Shown here: piece after piece, positions 1 to 10,018 of the stretch
Position numbering within the stretch: the stretch's first letter is position 1
Layout: each line of letters begins with the position of its first letter
Source: Aeromonas tecta
GTDB lineage: Bacteria; Pseudomonadota; Gammaproteobacteria; Enterobacterales; Aeromonadaceae
Reading direction: 5' to 3'
NCBI RefSeq assembly: GCF_000820185.1
Contig: NZ_CDCA01000010.1
Location: 239,528 to 303,527, forward strand
Length of the DNA: 64,000 bases
Notes under the pieces: generated by a model
Databases searched by the model: none
Told to the model about the DNA's origin: nothing
Seen by the model: only the letters and a program-made list of their open reading frames with translations
Made by a program: the position numbers and the translations under genes

Positions 1-1310
1 CCGTCATCGTCGCCATTGACCGTGATACGGCCCATGTGATCACGGATCTGCACCACGGGACCGCTGGTGAAGAACAGGCCACTCAACGCCGAGGCTTCGG
101 TCAGGGCGCCACCACCGTTACCACGCAGATCGACGATGAGACCATCAATCTTCTGCTTGTTGAGGCTGGAGAGCTCCTTGATGACGTCGTCATGCAGGTT
201 GACGTAGAAGCTCGGGATCTCGAGTACCCCTATCTTCTTGCCTTCCGCATTGATCACCTTGGACTTGGCGGCCCTGTCTTCCAGGCGCACCTTGTCGCGG
301 GTCAGCTCGATGAGTTCGGTCTTGGCGCTGGCGCCCTTGCCGCGCTGGATCTCCAGCTTCACCTTGCTGCCTTTGGGGCCCTTGATGAGTTCGACCACGT
401 CGTCCAGACGCCAGCCAATCACATCGACAATCTTGCCATCGTCCTGCCCTACCCCGGTTATCTTGTCATCGGGCTTGAGGTGATTGGACTTGGCGGCCGG
501 GCCACCGGGCACCAGGGAGCGGATGACGGTGAAGTCATCCTCTGCCTGTAGCACCGCACCAATCCCTTCCAGCGAGAGGTTCATCTCGGTGTTGAAGCGA
601 TCGGCACTGCGCGGCGACAAATAGCTGGTGTGCGGCTCGATGGCGCGGGCGAAGGAGTTCATGAAGAGCTGGAACACGTCCTCGCTCTCGGTCTGGGACA
701 TCCGCTTGATGGCGTTGTTGTAACGCTTGCCAAGCAGCTCCTTGATCTCGGGCCACTCTTTGCCGCTGAGTTTGAGGCTCAGGGCATCGAACTTGACCCG
801 CTGGCGCCACAGTTCATTGAGCTCGCCCTCATCCTTGGGCCATGCCGCCCCTTCCCGATCGAAGATGTAGTTATCTTTCTGGGTGAAATCGAAGGGAGTG
901 TCGAGCAGTTTAAGGGCGTATTCGAACCGCTCGTAACGCCGCTGCTGGCTCAGGTTGAACATCTCGTAGGCAGGCGCCAACCGTCCTCTTTCGAGATCGG
1001 TGTCAAAACCGGTACGGTATTTTTCAAAACGGCTGATGTCAGAGGCCAAAAACAGGTTGCGGCTGTAGTCCAGATTCTCCAGATACTTGTCGAAGATCAC
1101 GGAGGAAAAGGCATCGTCCAGCTTGAACTGTTTGTAATGGGAGCGGGTAAACAGATTGGCAATTCGCTTGCTGGCCGTAGCATGTTGGCTCTCCTGAGCC
1201 AACACAGGCAAATCACTTTCCTTGAGCACCGGCTCGATGGCCTGTGCAAGCCCGGCAAGCGCCAGGCTACAGGCAACGAGGGAAAAACGAATTACGCCAT
1301 GCTTCAACAT
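1..1310 (-). CDS. prc: Tail-specific (C-terminal processing) protease Prc, C-terminus cut by window edge
   Basis: Periplasmic S41-family serine protease that trims or degrades proteins with nonpolar C-termini, including penicillin-binding protein 3 and lipoprotein-related substrates in enterobacteria. About 436 N-terminal residues are present. A signal peptide (hydrophobic stretch ending LAGLAQA, residues about 8-22) is followed by the long helical N-terminal Prc region, a PDZ domain (about 235-320, with SLEGIGAVLQ and VPGGPAA) and the start of the peptidase core (DLRGNGGGALTEA near 400). The catalytic Ser/Lys segment lies beyond the left edge, so activity cannot be judged. The ATG at 1310 is 8 nt after the proQ stop, so the two genes should be co-transcribed, as in E. 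coli. Identification is firm from sequence recall; only completeness is unknown. Confidence 0.95.
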   Translation of the reverse strand, partial: MLKHGVIRFSLVACSLALAGLAQAIEPVLKESDLPVLAQESQHATASKRIANLFTRSHYKQFKLDDAFSSVIFDKYLENLDYSRNLFLASDISRFEKYRTGFDTDLERGRLAPAYEMFNLSQQRRYERFEYALKLLDTPFDFTQKDNYIFDREGAAWPKDEGELNELWRQRVKFDALSLKLSGKEWPEIKELLGKRYNNAIKRMSQTESEDVFQLFMNSFARAIEPHTSYLSPRSADRFNTEMNLSLEGIGAVLQAEDDFTVIRSLVPGGPAAKSNHLKPDDKITGVGQDDGKIVDVIGWRLDDVVELIKGPKGSKVKLEIQRGKGASAKTELIELTRDKVRLEDRAAKSKVINAEGKKIGVLEIPSFYVNLHDDVIKELSSLNKQKIDGLIVDLRGNGGGALTEASALSGLFFTSGPVVQIRDHMGRITVNGDDD

Positions 1311-1318
1311 TTGTCTCC

Positions 1319-1957
1319 TTAGAGAACCAGATGCTCGAACTTGACCCGCAACATCATGCCGGTCTGCAATTGAACCTGTACGTCGTCCTTGGTCACTTCC
1401 TTGATGGTCGCGGGGACAGGGTTCTTGCCGAGCACAACGCGCACACCCTGATCCACTTTCAGCGTAGCGGCATCTACTTTCACCAGCGGAGCTTCAGCAA
1501 CGGGAGCGGCCTTGGGGGCGGCTTTCGGCTTGTCGGAACGGACGGCATCGGCCTTGCGTGGCGCGGGACGGCGCGGCTGCTTTGGCTTGTCTTCCTTTTC
1601 CTTGGTATTGGTGCGGCGGCTGGCAAAGACACGTTCTTTGCTCTCTTTCAGCGCCTGCTTGGCATGTTCGATGTGCTCTTCGGTCAGCACTTCGCCCGGG
1701 TTCCCGTCCAGATCGACACGGGCCTGGCCGGCCTTGAGGCCATGCAGGTAACGCCAGCTGGAGGTGTATTGACGCAGAGCAGAGCGCAGCATGGTCTTGG
1801 AGACTCTCTCGTCGTCAGCAAGACGCGCGGCCAGATCCTGGAAGATGCCAATCTTGAGTGGCTTGGCCTCTCCTTCAGCGATGAAGCAGGCCGGGAATTT
1901 CTCGACCAGGTAGGCGACGATCTCTTTACTGTTCTTCAGCTTTTCAGTGTTTTCCAT
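1319..1957 (-). CDS. proQ: RNA chaperone ProQ
   Basis: ProQ/FinO-family RNA-binding protein that stabilises and matches small RNAs with mRNAs; in E. coli it was first found through effects on the ProP osmolyte transporter. The 212-residue product has the N-terminal FinO-like domain (about 1-120, with [21 protein letters not shown] and [12 protein letters not shown]). A Lys/Pro/Ala-rich linker (about 120-165) and a C-terminal Tudor-like domain ending VKFEHLVL follow. It lies directly upstream of prc in the same direction, the usual proQ-prc pair. A promoter with a perfect TATAAT sits about 60 bp upstream, overlapping the terminator of msrC. Confidence 0.96.
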   Translation of the reverse strand: MENTEKLKNSKEIVAYLVEKFPACFIAEGEAKPLKIGIFQDLAARLADDERVSKTMLRSALRQYTSSWRYLHGLKAGQARVDLDGNPGEVLTEEHIEHAKQALKESKERVFASRRTNTKEKEDKPKQPRRPAPRKADAVRSDKPKAAPKAAPVAEAPLVKVDAATLKVDQGVRVVLGKNPVPATIKEVTKDDVQVQLQTGMMLRVKFEHLVL

Positions 1958-2007
1958 GTATAACCTTGGCTTTCATATAGACGTACGGGCACATCCCCGA
2001 ACACAAC

Positions 2008-2039
2008 AAAGGCCCTATTATAGAGAGCTTGGGGCCTTT
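2008..2039 (-). terminator. Terminator-like hairpin at end of msrC
   Basis: An 8-bp perfect inverted repeat AAAGGCCC/GGGCCTTT encloses a 15-16 nt loop, and the minus-strand 3' side continues TTTGTTG. It lies just beyond the msrC stop codon. The loop contains the -10 element assigned to proQ. The large loop and short T-run make it a moderate terminator at best. Confidence 0.5.
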
Positions 2040-2045
2040 TGCGAA
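2017..2045 (-). promoter_or_regulatory. Predicted sigma-70 promoter of proQ-prc
   Basis: On the minus strand TTCGCA (2045-2040) is separated by 17 bp from a perfect TATAAT (2022-2017), about 60 bp before the proQ ATG. Its position inside the msrC terminator loop suggests that msrC transcription and proQ initiation may interfere. Confidence 0.55.
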
Positions 2046-2060
2046 CCATCTAGCAATGAC

Positions 2061-2519
2061 TTAGAGCATGCTTTCCAAAATTTGCACCGTTTCTTCCAGG
2101 CCAATTCGGTCTTCCTGGTCGAAACGGTTAAAAATCGGACTGTCCACATCGAGGACCCCGATGATCTCACCGCCACGACGCAGCGGGATAACAATTTCCG
2201 AGTTGCTGGCACCGTCACAGGCGATGTGACCGGCAAACTGGTGCACGTCGTCCACCAACTGGGTCTTGTCCTCGGCCACCGCGGTGCCACAGACGCCGCG
2301 CCCGACCGGAATGCGCACGCAGGCCGGTTTTCCCTGGAAGGGGCCCAGCACCAGGGTGTCGCCCTGCAACAGATAAAAGCCGACCCAGTTGATCTCGGCC
2401 AGCTCCTGATTGAGCAGCGCGGACAGATTGGCCAGGTTGGCGATCATATCCGGCTCCCCTTCCAGCAGCGCCTGGGCCTGCTGGTTGAGAGTGCGATAAA
2501 ATGCTTGTTTTTCAATCAT
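2061..2519 (-). CDS. msrC: Free methionine-(R)-sulfoxide reductase (GAF-domain fRMsr)
   Basis: Cytosolic enzyme that reduces the R diastereomer of free methionine sulfoxide, part of oxidative-damage repair (E. coli YebR/MsrC). The 152-residue protein is a single GAF domain. Three cysteines at 67, 77 and 101 have the same 10- and 24-residue spacing as the catalytic and resolving cysteines known in E. coli fRMsr, within CVRIPVGRGVCGTA and HIACDGASNSEIV. The GAF-type IPLRRGGEIIGVLDVDS segment follows. As in E. coli it is next to proQ. The start is followed by the expected MIEKQAFYRTL N-terminus. Confidence 0.95.
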   Translation of the reverse strand: MIEKQAFYRTLNQQAQALLEGEPDMIANLANLSALLNQELAEINWVGFYLLQGDTLVLGPFQGKPACVRIPVGRGVCGTAVAEDKTQLVDDVHQFAGHIACDGASNSEIVIPLRRGGEIIGVLDVDSPIFNRFDQEDRIGLEETVQILESML

Positions 2520-2629
2520 GATTAAATGAACTTCACTCCTTGATAATCACTGCAAGGTACCGACCTGCCTGAAAAATTCAAATCAAATTTCACTGATGCC
2601 CCCCGCTTGGCGCCAAATAATACGCAGAT

Positions 2630-3088
2630 TTAACGGGTGACGGAGAGCGCCAGTTGCTGGCGCTGGCCATTGCTCCACTCGATATTGAGCAGCCAGGTCA
2701 TGGTTGCCGAGGTGCAAGACCCCACCTGCGCCTTTGCCTGCCAGCCACCCTCGCCGGCGTCAAATTGCACCGGGATTTGGCCCATAAACATCTCTTTCCC
2801 CTCGAGCCAGGCCTTGACCGGGGTAATGGCCGGTGACCCGCCCTGAAGACGTAACACAAAGTCATGTTCAGCCTTGACTGACACCCCATCCACCCTCGCC
2901 GTCAGCGGTACATCACCGACGGAGAAGCTGCACGGGCTGTGGGACAGATCACAAATCTGATCATTTTCTGCCTGTGGCGGCGTCGTTTGCGGGCCCGCAA
3001 ACCAGGTCCGATAGGCCACCAGGGCGAGCAAAATGGCCATCACAATGATTAAATGCCCGATTTTGCGTGAAGTGAGTCTCTCTTTCAT
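2630..3088 (-). CDS. Hypothetical membrane-anchored protein upstream of ccoN
   Basis: I do not recognise a named family. The 152-residue product begins with a basic segment (MKERLTSRKIGH) and one transmembrane helix (about 12-28, LIIVMAILLALVAYRTWF), so the rest is predicted to be periplasmic. That part has four cysteines (ICDLSHSPC early; GSCTS late), mostly beta-type alternation, and resembles small immunoglobulin-like domains facing the periplasm. It is divergent from ccoN, with a shared 287-bp upstream region, so a link to the respiratory cluster is possible but unproven. An AAGG about 10 nt before the ATG is the likely ribosome binding site. Function unknown. Confidence 0.75.
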   Translation of the reverse strand: MKERLTSRKIGHLIIVMAILLALVAYRTWFAGPQTTPPQAENDQICDLSHSPCSFSVGDVPLTARVDGVSVKAEHDFVLRLQGGSPAITPVKAWLEGKEMFMGQIPVQFDAGEGGWQAKAQVGSCTSATMTWLLNIEWSNGQRQQLALSVTR

Positions 3089-3270
3089 GAAAAAACAGCC
3101 TTGTAAGGTACTTTAAAAATGCGATTTTCGTGATCTCGCGCAAGGTAAAAACTGGCGAGCATGAGACCCGTCGGAGCCAAATATATCACTGTTTGTACTG
3201 TTATTTTACCGGTCAGTTCAGTATCATTCTCAATGAATTTTCATTTAACCACCTTTTGCTTTTCCTTTTA

Positions 3271-3284
3271 TTAACAGATGTTAA
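3271..3284. promoter_or_regulatory. 14-bp palindrome upstream of ccoN
   Basis: TTAACAGATGTTAA forms two 6-bp arms around a 2-bp centre, about 90 bp before the ccoN start, within an AT-rich 287-bp divergent intergenic region. It resembles a dimeric regulator half-site pair. It is not an FNR consensus, and I found no good FNR site in this interval. ArcA-like or CRP/FNR-family binding is only a guess. Confidence 0.3.
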
Positions 3285-3375
3285 CGAGAGGATTTCGCAA
3301 AACCTGGCTGAAAATGGTCCTGGTCACCGGACGAAAAAAATCAAACAACAGCAGCATCGGAAGCGGAATACAACG

Positions 3376-4800
<1,425 letters not shown>

Positions 4801-4816
4801 TTGAAGAGGTCAACCC

Positions 4817-5431
4817 ATGAGCAACAATAATCGTCACGAGATCTTTGAAAAGAGCGTTCCCATGCTGGTGGTCGGCATCATCTTTGCCATCAGCCTGGGG
4901 GGCCTGGTCGAAATCACCCCATTGTTCTTCCAAAAGCAGACCACCGAGCCGGTGGAGGGCCTCAAGCCCTACACCGCGCTGCAGATGGAAGGGCGCGACA
5001 TCTTCATCCGTGAAGGCTGCACCGTCTGTCACAGCCAGATGATCCGACCGTTCCGCGCCGAGACCGAGCGCTACGGCCATTACTCGGTTGCCGGTGAGAG
5101 CGTGTGGGAGCACCCCTTCCTGTGGGGCTCCAAGCGTACCGGTCCGGACTTGGCCCGGGTCGGCGGTCGTTATTCCGATGACTGGCACCGCGCTCACCTG
5201 ATCAACCCGCGCGACGTGGTGCCCGAGTCCAACATGCCCTCCTTCCCCTGGCTCGAGACCAATGTGCTGACCGGCGAACTGACCGGCAAGAAGCTGGCAC
5301 TGTTCCGGGATCACTTCGGCGTGCCTTATACCGATGCTGACATTCAGGGTGCGAGCGAAGCCGTGAAAGGCAAGACCGAGCTGGATGCCCTGGTGGCCTA
5401 TCTGCAATCACTGGGTCATGCCCTGAAATAA
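4817..5431 (+). CDS. ccoO: cbb3-type cytochrome c oxidase subunit II, mono-haem (CcoO)
   Basis: Membrane-anchored mono-haem cytochrome c that passes electrons from CcoP to CcoN. The 204-residue protein has one N-terminal helix (about 14-32, [18 protein letters not shown]) and a single covalent haem site CTVCH near residue 71. The axial methionine region NMPSFPWL is also present. Its length and the segment [23 protein letters not shown] are typical of the family. It is the second gene of the oxidase operon and is followed 11 nt later by ccoQ. Confidence 0.97.
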   Translation: MSNNNRHEIFEKSVPMLVVGIIFAISLGGLVEITPLFFQKQTTEPVEGLKPYTALQMEGRDIFIREGCTVCHSQMIRPFRAETERYGHYSVAGESVWEHPFLWGSKRTGPDLARVGGRYSDDWHRAHLINPRDVVPESNMPSFPWLETNVLTGELTGKKLALFRDHFGVPYTDADIQGASEAVKGKTELDALVAYLQSLGHALK

Positions 5432-5442
5432 GGAGTCGGGAT

Positions 5443-5622
5443 ATGGATTACGGCACATTTCGCGGCCTGTACACCTTGCTGTTGATGATCATCATGATCG
5501 CCATCATCGTCTGGGCTTACAGCAAGCGCCGCAAGGCCTCCTTCGACGAGGCTGCCAACCTGGTTTTTGCCGATGATGAGCAACCCAGTGCTGATAACAA
5601 GAACGCAGGAGCGAAGCAATAA
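5443..5622 (+). CDS. ccoQ: cbb3 oxidase small subunit CcoQ
   Basis: The 59-residue single-helix protein MDYGTFRGLYTLLLMIIM... has one hydrophobic segment (about 9-25) and a short charged cytosolic tail. CcoQ stabilises or tunes the cbb3 complex. It is recognised by position between ccoO and ccoP, by size and by the YGTFRG N-terminus. An AAGGAG lies 8 nt upstream of the ATG. Its stop codon TAA overlaps the ccoP ATG by one base (TAATG), so translation is probably coupled. Confidence 0.93.
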   Translation: MDYGTFRGLYTLLLMIIMIAIIVWAYSKRRKASFDEAANLVFADDEQPSADNKNAGAKQ

Positions 5623-6611
5623 TGAGCACTTTGTTTAGCATTTTTGTGACCGTCATAAGTCTGGGCACCATTATCGGCTGCTTCTTGCTGCTGATGTGGT
5701 GCATGAAGGACAAGATGGGCACCGAAGAGGGTCAGCCCATGGGCCACACCTTCGACGGCATCGAAGAGATCAACAACCCGTTGCCGAAGTGGTGGTCCTA
5801 CATGTTCCTCTTCTTCATCGTGACCGGGCTGGTCTACCTGCTCGCCTTCCCGGGGCTGGGCAACTGGAAGGGTCTGCTGGGCTGGCAGAGCTCCAACCAG
5901 GACATTCGCTCCCTGGCAGACTCCAAGGCCGCAGTGGCCTCCGCCAAGGCGGAAGGTCGCGCGGTCGAGTATGACCGCGAGCTGGCCAAGGCCGATGAAG
6001 TCTATGGTGCCAAGTTCCGCGAGCTGGCCTATCAGGCCGACGGCAAGAGCTACCGCCCCATCGAGGAGATAGCGGCCGATCCGGAGGCCCGCAAGGTGGG
6101 TCAACGTCTGTTCCTGCAAAACTGCTCCCAGTGTCATGGCTCCGATGCCCGTGGCGGTCGCGGCTTCCCGAACCTGACCGACAGCGAGTGGCAATGGGGC
6201 GGCCAGCCTGATCAGATCAAGACCACCATCATGGGCGGTCGGCAGGGGATCATGGCGGCCTGGGGCGAGATCCTGGGGCAAGATGGCGTCAAGGAAGTGG
6301 CCTCCTATGTGCTGAGCCTGTCCGGCCGCAAGGTCGATCTGGTGGAAGCCAAGAAGGGGGAAGCCCGTTTCGCCATGTGCGCCGCCTGTCACGGCCCGGA
6401 TGCCAAGGGCGGCATCGCCTTCGGTGCACCTGACCTCACCAACAACACCTGGTTGTACGGTGGCTCCCGTCAGGTGGTCGAGCAGACCATCACCCACGGT
6501 CGCCACGGCGTCATGCCCGCCTGGAAGGATATTCTGGGAGAAGACAAGGTTCAGCTGCTGGCGTCCTACGTCTATAGCTTGTCCCACAATGCAGGGCAAA
6601 ATAAGCAGTAA
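5622..6611 (+). CDS. ccoP: cbb3-type cytochrome c oxidase subunit III, di-haem (CcoP)
   Basis: Di-haem cytochrome c subunit that accepts electrons from soluble cytochromes. The 329-residue protein has two N-terminal transmembrane helices (about 4-28 and 58-80), so it is the long, two-helix form seen in Vibrio-type oxidases. Two haem-binding sites follow, CSQCH near residue 168 and CAACH near 254, each in a cytochrome c domain with downstream methionine-bearing segments (GGRQGIMAAW and GRHGVMPAW). It ends the ccoNOQP transcript; a terminator hairpin follows 28 nt later. Confidence 0.97.
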   Translation: MSTLFSIFVTVISLGTIIGCFLLLMWCMKDKMGTEEGQPMGHTFDGIEEINNPLPKWWSYMFLFFIVTGLVYLLAFPGLGNWKGLLGWQSSNQDIRSLADSKAAVASAKAEGRAVEYDRELAKADEVYGAKFRELAYQADGKSYRPIEEIAADPEARKVGQRLFLQNCSQCHGSDARGGRGFPNLTDSEWQWGGQPDQIKTTIMGGRQGIMAAWGEILGQDGVKEVASYVLSLSGRKVDLVEAKKGEARFAMCAACHGPDAKGGIAFGAPDLTNNTWLYGGSRQVVEQTITHGRHGVMPAWKDILGEDKVQLLASYVYSLSHNAGQNKQ

Positions 6612-6638
6612 CATGTGATAAGCACGTGATTACGCAGC

Positions 6639-6666
6639 AAAAAGCCTCGACTCTTCGGGGCTTTTT
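6639..6666 (+). terminator. Terminator after ccoP
   Basis: AAAAAGCCTCGA pairs with TCGGGGCTTTTT (one G-T pair) around a CTCT loop, followed by TTTTTG. It separates ccoNOQP from the assembly genes, so ccoHIS are probably expressed by read-through or from their own promoter. Confidence 0.75.
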
Positions 6667-6724
6667 GTTATCTTGTGTTGTCTGAAAAACCTCCTTTTTG
6701 TTAATCATAGGTTTCGGTAGCACT

Positions 6725-7213
6725 ATGACTCAACCCTGGTATCGCCAGTTCTGGCCCTGGTTCATCATCGCCCTCCCTTGCGCCGCCGTGGTCGCGAGCA
6801 TCGCCACCGCCATCATCGCCAGCAAGGACGGTGTCAACCTGGTGGCCGAAGACTATTACAAGCAGGGCAAGGAGATTAATCAGGATCTCAGCAAGTTCGA
6901 TCGCGCCGAGGCGCTGCACATTCGCATCGCCCTCGCGGTCAACGGCAACGAACTGACCCTCAACCCCCTCGCCGGCGATATCCCGCCCGGACAGGCGCTG
7001 CATGTTTCCCTGTTCCACCCCACCCTGGCCGGCATGGACAGCGAACACCTGATCACCGCCGACGGCAATGGCATCTATCGCCTGCACCTGGACAAGGCCC
7101 CCACCGGCAAGTGGCACATTCGGGTCGATGCCTTCGATCACGAGTGGCGACTGCAAGAGACGGTACAACTGCCAACCAAGGCCCCCATCGAACTCGATCC
7201 CAAGGGACGTTAA
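6725..7213 (+). CDS. ccoH: cbb3 oxidase assembly protein CcoH (FixH family)
   Basis: FixH/CcoH proteins are single-pass membrane proteins needed to assemble or stabilise cbb3 oxidase. From ATG 6725 the product is 162 residues, with an N-terminal helix (about 6-30, FWPWFIIALPCAAVVASIATAI) and the conserved LVAEDYYKQGKEINQ motif. A periplasmic beta-rich domain follows, with LFHPTL, GKWHIRVDAFDHEWRLQE. A TTG at 6698 would add 9 residues (LLIIGFGST), but the ATG start gives the normal family N-terminus. It follows ccoP directly; the ccoG gene often found here is missing. Confidence 0.9.
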   Translation: MTQPWYRQFWPWFIIALPCAAVVASIATAIIASKDGVNLVAEDYYKQGKEINQDLSKFDRAEALHIRIALAVNGNELTLNPLAGDIPPGQALHVSLFHPTLAGMDSEHLITADGNGIYRLHLDKAPTGKWHIRVDAFDHEWRLQETVQLPTKAPIELDPKGR

Positions 7214-7305
7214 GCCGTGGCTGACGGTGTTCACCCTGACGCGCCGCGGCAGGTAGCCGGCTCCTCCGCCTTGCTCATCCCCCCTGCCTCGAGAGAGAAA
7301 ACACC

Positions 7306-9711
7306 ATGATAGGTTGCTTCCACTGCGGTGAGCCGGTGCCCACCGGCAGCGACTATGCCCTCGAGATCAAGGGCATAGTGCAACCCATGTGCTGCCCTGG
7401 CTGCCAGGCCGTGGCCGAAACCATCCTCGAATGCGGCCTCGCCAGTTATTACGAGCACCGCTCAGCCCCCGGCATCAAGGGGGAACTGGTGCCGAGCGAA
7501 CTGGCCGCCCTTAGCCACTACGATCTGGCCGAAGTGCAGCAGGATTTCGTGACTGACACCGGCTCTGGCAGTCAAATACTTCGCGAAATACAGCTCAGCG
7601 TAGAAGGATTGACCTGCGCCGCCTGCGCCTGGCTTATCGAGCGCCACCTGATGGGGCTGCCGGGCCTGCACTATGTGAACGTCAACACCACCACCCATCG
7701 CGCCCGCATCAAGTGGGATCCGGCAAGGCTCTCCTTGAGCGACATCCTCAAGGGCTTCGCCAAGATTGGCTATCGCGCCTATCCGTTCCAGACCCACAGC
7801 CAGGAGGCGCTCTACGCCCGCGAGGTGCGCAGCTACATGTTCCGGCTGGCGCTGGCGGGCTTAGGCTCCATGCAGGTGATGATGTGCGCCGTGGCGCTCT
7901 ACATGGATCTCTTCATCAGCGTCGAAGAGGAGTTCATGGTCTACTTCAAGTGGATAAGCCTGCTGCTCTCGACCCCCATCATGATCTACTCCGCCCAGCC
8001 GTTTTACGTGGGCGCCTGGCGCAGCCTGAAGCAGGGTCACCTCTCCATGGATGTGTCGGTGTCGCTGGCACTGATCGGGGCCTTTGTCGCCTCCATGTGG
8101 GCCACCGTCTTCAACACCGGTGAGGTCTATTACGACTCCATCACCATGTTCGTCTTCTTCTTGTTGCTGGGACGTTTTCTGGAGCTGCGGGCGCGGCGCA
8201 AGGCGTCGGAATCAAGCTCCAATCTGGCCAGGCTGGTACCCATCATGGCCACTCGCATCGATGCAGATGGCGAGCACGAGGTGGCGGCCAAAATGCTGCA
8301 GGTGGGAGACAGGATCCGGGTGCTGGCCGGCGCCACCCTGCCCGCCGATGGCATCATCGCCGCGGGCCAGGCCAGCGTGAATGAAGCCATGCTGACCGGC
8401 GAACAGCTCCCCCTGCTCAAGCAGCCGGGTGATCCCGTCTACGCCGGTACCATCAACACCGATGCGCCGCTGGAGATCCGGGTCAGCCACCGCATCGAAG
8501 AGTCACGCATCGCTCAGATCATGCGCCTCCAGGATCATGCTCTGGATGACAAGCCCGCCATCGCCCAGCTGGCCGATGTGCTCTCCCGCCACTTTATTCT
8601 GGTGTTGCTCCTCATCGCGGCGGCGGTCTGGACCTACTGGCACTTCCATCAGCCGGAGCAGGCCTTCTGGGTCACCCTGGCGGTACTGGTCGCCACCTGC
8701 CCTTGCGCCCTGTCGCTGGCGACCCCGACCGCACTCACCACCGCCACCGCCCACCTCACCCGCAGTGGCATACTGCTGCGCCGCGGTCATGTGCTGGACA
8801 TACTGACCCGGGCCAACCGGGTGGTGATGGACAAGACCGGCACCCTGACCACGGGCAATATCAGCCTCATCGGCACCACCGTTCTGGCCGAGCTGAGCGA
8901 GACCCAGTGCCTCGCCATCGCCCGCGCGCTGGAGGCCCATTCCGAACACCCCATCGCCCGGGCCTTTAGAAGCACGGCCGCCGATGAGGCCCTGTTGCTG
9001 CCCGCAAGCGAAGTGCTCCCCGTCATCGGACATGGCATTCAGGGCAAGGTAGCGGGCTCCCTGTATCGGGTCGGCAGTGCTCGCTGGCTGGGATTGTCTG
9101 ACGAGCCATTACCGGGTGAGCAGGCCAGCGGCCTTGTCATCTACCTGGCCGACGAGTCCAGGCTGCTGGCCCGCTTCAATCTGGCCGACACCCTGCGAGC
9201 TGACGCCAAGGCGCTCATTGCGGCCTTCCAGGCCGCTGGCCTCAAGACCACCATATTGACCGGTGACGGCTCGGCCGAGGCCGACGAAGTTGCCCGTGAG
9301 CTCGGGGTGGATGAACTGGTGAAAGGCATGACTCCCGATGGCAAGCTCGCCTATCTCAAGGCGCGGGAGGCGGCGGGTGACATCAGCATCATGGTGGGCG
9401 ATGGCATCAACGACGCCCCCGTGCTGGCCGGGGCCCACGCCTCTTTTGCCATGGCCGGAGGCACAGACCTGGCGAAAAACAGCGCCGACGCCATCTTGCT
9501 GGCGGACGATCTCTCCCGCCTGCTGACGGCTCGCACCCTGGCGCTGCGCACCCGCAAGATCATCAAGGAGAACTTCGCCTGGTCCATCGGCTACAACCTG
9601 CTGGTCCTGCCACTCGCTGCCAGCGGCTGGTTGCCCCCTTATCTGGCGGCGGCAGGCATGTCCCTGAGCTCCCTCATAGTAGTAACCAACTCCATGCGGC
9701 TGAACCGGTGA
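7306..9711 (+). CDS. ccoI: Copper-translocating P1B-type ATPase for cbb3 assembly (CcoI/FixI)
   Basis: Inner-membrane ATPase that exports copper for insertion into the CuB centre of cbb3 oxidase. The 801-residue protein begins with a cysteine-rich metal domain (CFHCGEPVP and CCPGCQAV, about 3-35). A heavy-metal-associated domain with CAAC near 105, eight predicted helices and the TGE phosphatase motif near 364 follow. The CPC transport motif (TCPCALSLATP) lies near 465, DKTGT phosphorylation site near 510, EHPIAR near 548 and GDGINDAP near 698. All catalytic motifs are intact. GAGAGAG about 8 nt before ATG 7306 serves as ribosome binding site. Its place between ccoH and ccoS distinguishes it from a general CopA exporter. 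Confidence 0.95.
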   Translation: MIGCFHCGEPVPTGSDYALEIKGIVQPMCCPGCQAVAETILECGLASYYEHRSAPGIKGELVPSELAALSHYDLAEVQQDFVTDTGSGSQILREIQLSVEGLTCAACAWLIERHLMGLPGLHYVNVNTTTHRARIKWDPARLSLSDILKGFAKIGYRAYPFQTHSQEALYAREVRSYMFRLALAGLGSMQVMMCAVALYMDLFISVEEEFMVYFKWISLLLSTPIMIYSAQPFYVGAWRSLKQGHLSMDVSVSLALIGAFVASMWATVFNTGEVYYDSITMFVFFLLLGRFLELRARRKASESSSNLARLVPIMATRIDADGEHEVAAKMLQVGDRIRVLAGATLPADGIIAAGQASVNEAMLTGEQLPLLKQPGDPVYAGTINTDAPLEIRVSHRIEESRIAQIMRLQDHALDDKPAIAQLADVLSRHFILVLLLIAAAVWTYWHFHQPEQAFWVTLAVLVATCPCALSLATPTALTTATAHLTRSGILLRRGHVLDILTRANRVVMDKTGTLTTGNISLIGTTVLAELSETQCLAIARALEAHSEHPIARAFRSTAADEALLLPASEVLPVIGHGIQGKVAGSLYRVGSARWLGLSDEPLPGEQASGLVIYLADESRLLARFNLADTLRADAKALIAAFQAAGLKTTILTGDGSAEADEVARELGVDELVKGMTPDGKLAYLKAREAAGDISIMVGDGINDAPVLAGAHASFAMAGGTDLAKNSADAILLADDLSRLLTARTLALRTRKIIKENFAWSIGYNLLVLPLAASGWLPPYLAAAGMSLSSLIVVTNSMRLNR

Positions 9712-9829
9712 ACCACCTCTTGCCAGCCGGGAGGCCTGCGCCAAACGGCCAAGGCCTCCCGCCAAATGAAACGGGAGCATCCACCCTGTCCTGGTTTATC
9801 ATGACGATCCCCACCGCAAGGCCTGCATC

Positions 9830-10018
9830 ATGAACATCATCTTCGTCCTCATCCCCATCGCCATTCTGTTTGTGATCATCGCGGGGGTCGTCTTCTTCTG
9901 GGCTATTCGCTCCGAACAGTTTGAGGATCTCGACAGGCAGGGCTCCAACATCCTGTTCGACGAGGAAGAGCACAGAACCAAGCCGCAGGACAAGCAGAGC
10001 GATGATCAGCAGCCTTGA
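9830..10018 (+). CDS. ccoS: cbb3 oxidase maturation protein CcoS
   Basis: The 62-residue single-pass protein MNIIFVLIPIAILFVIIA... has a helix at about 3-25 and then FFWAIRSEQFEDLDRQG, the conserved CcoS motif in which the aromatic/acidic stretch follows the membrane segment. CcoS is needed for correct cofactor insertion into cbb3 oxidase. Its last 17 bases overlap the start of the next gene, which suggests coupled translation. Identity is well supported by sequence and by position after ccoI. Confidence 0.92.
   Translation: MNIIFVLIPIAILFVIIAGVVFFWAIRSEQFEDLDRQGSNILFDEEEHRTKPQDKQSDDQQP

Noticed and set aside
3130..3375. N-terminal extension of ccoN
   Set aside because: The frame is open but the extension lacks similarity to CcoN, crosses the promoter region, and the ATG at 3376 gives the family N-terminus.
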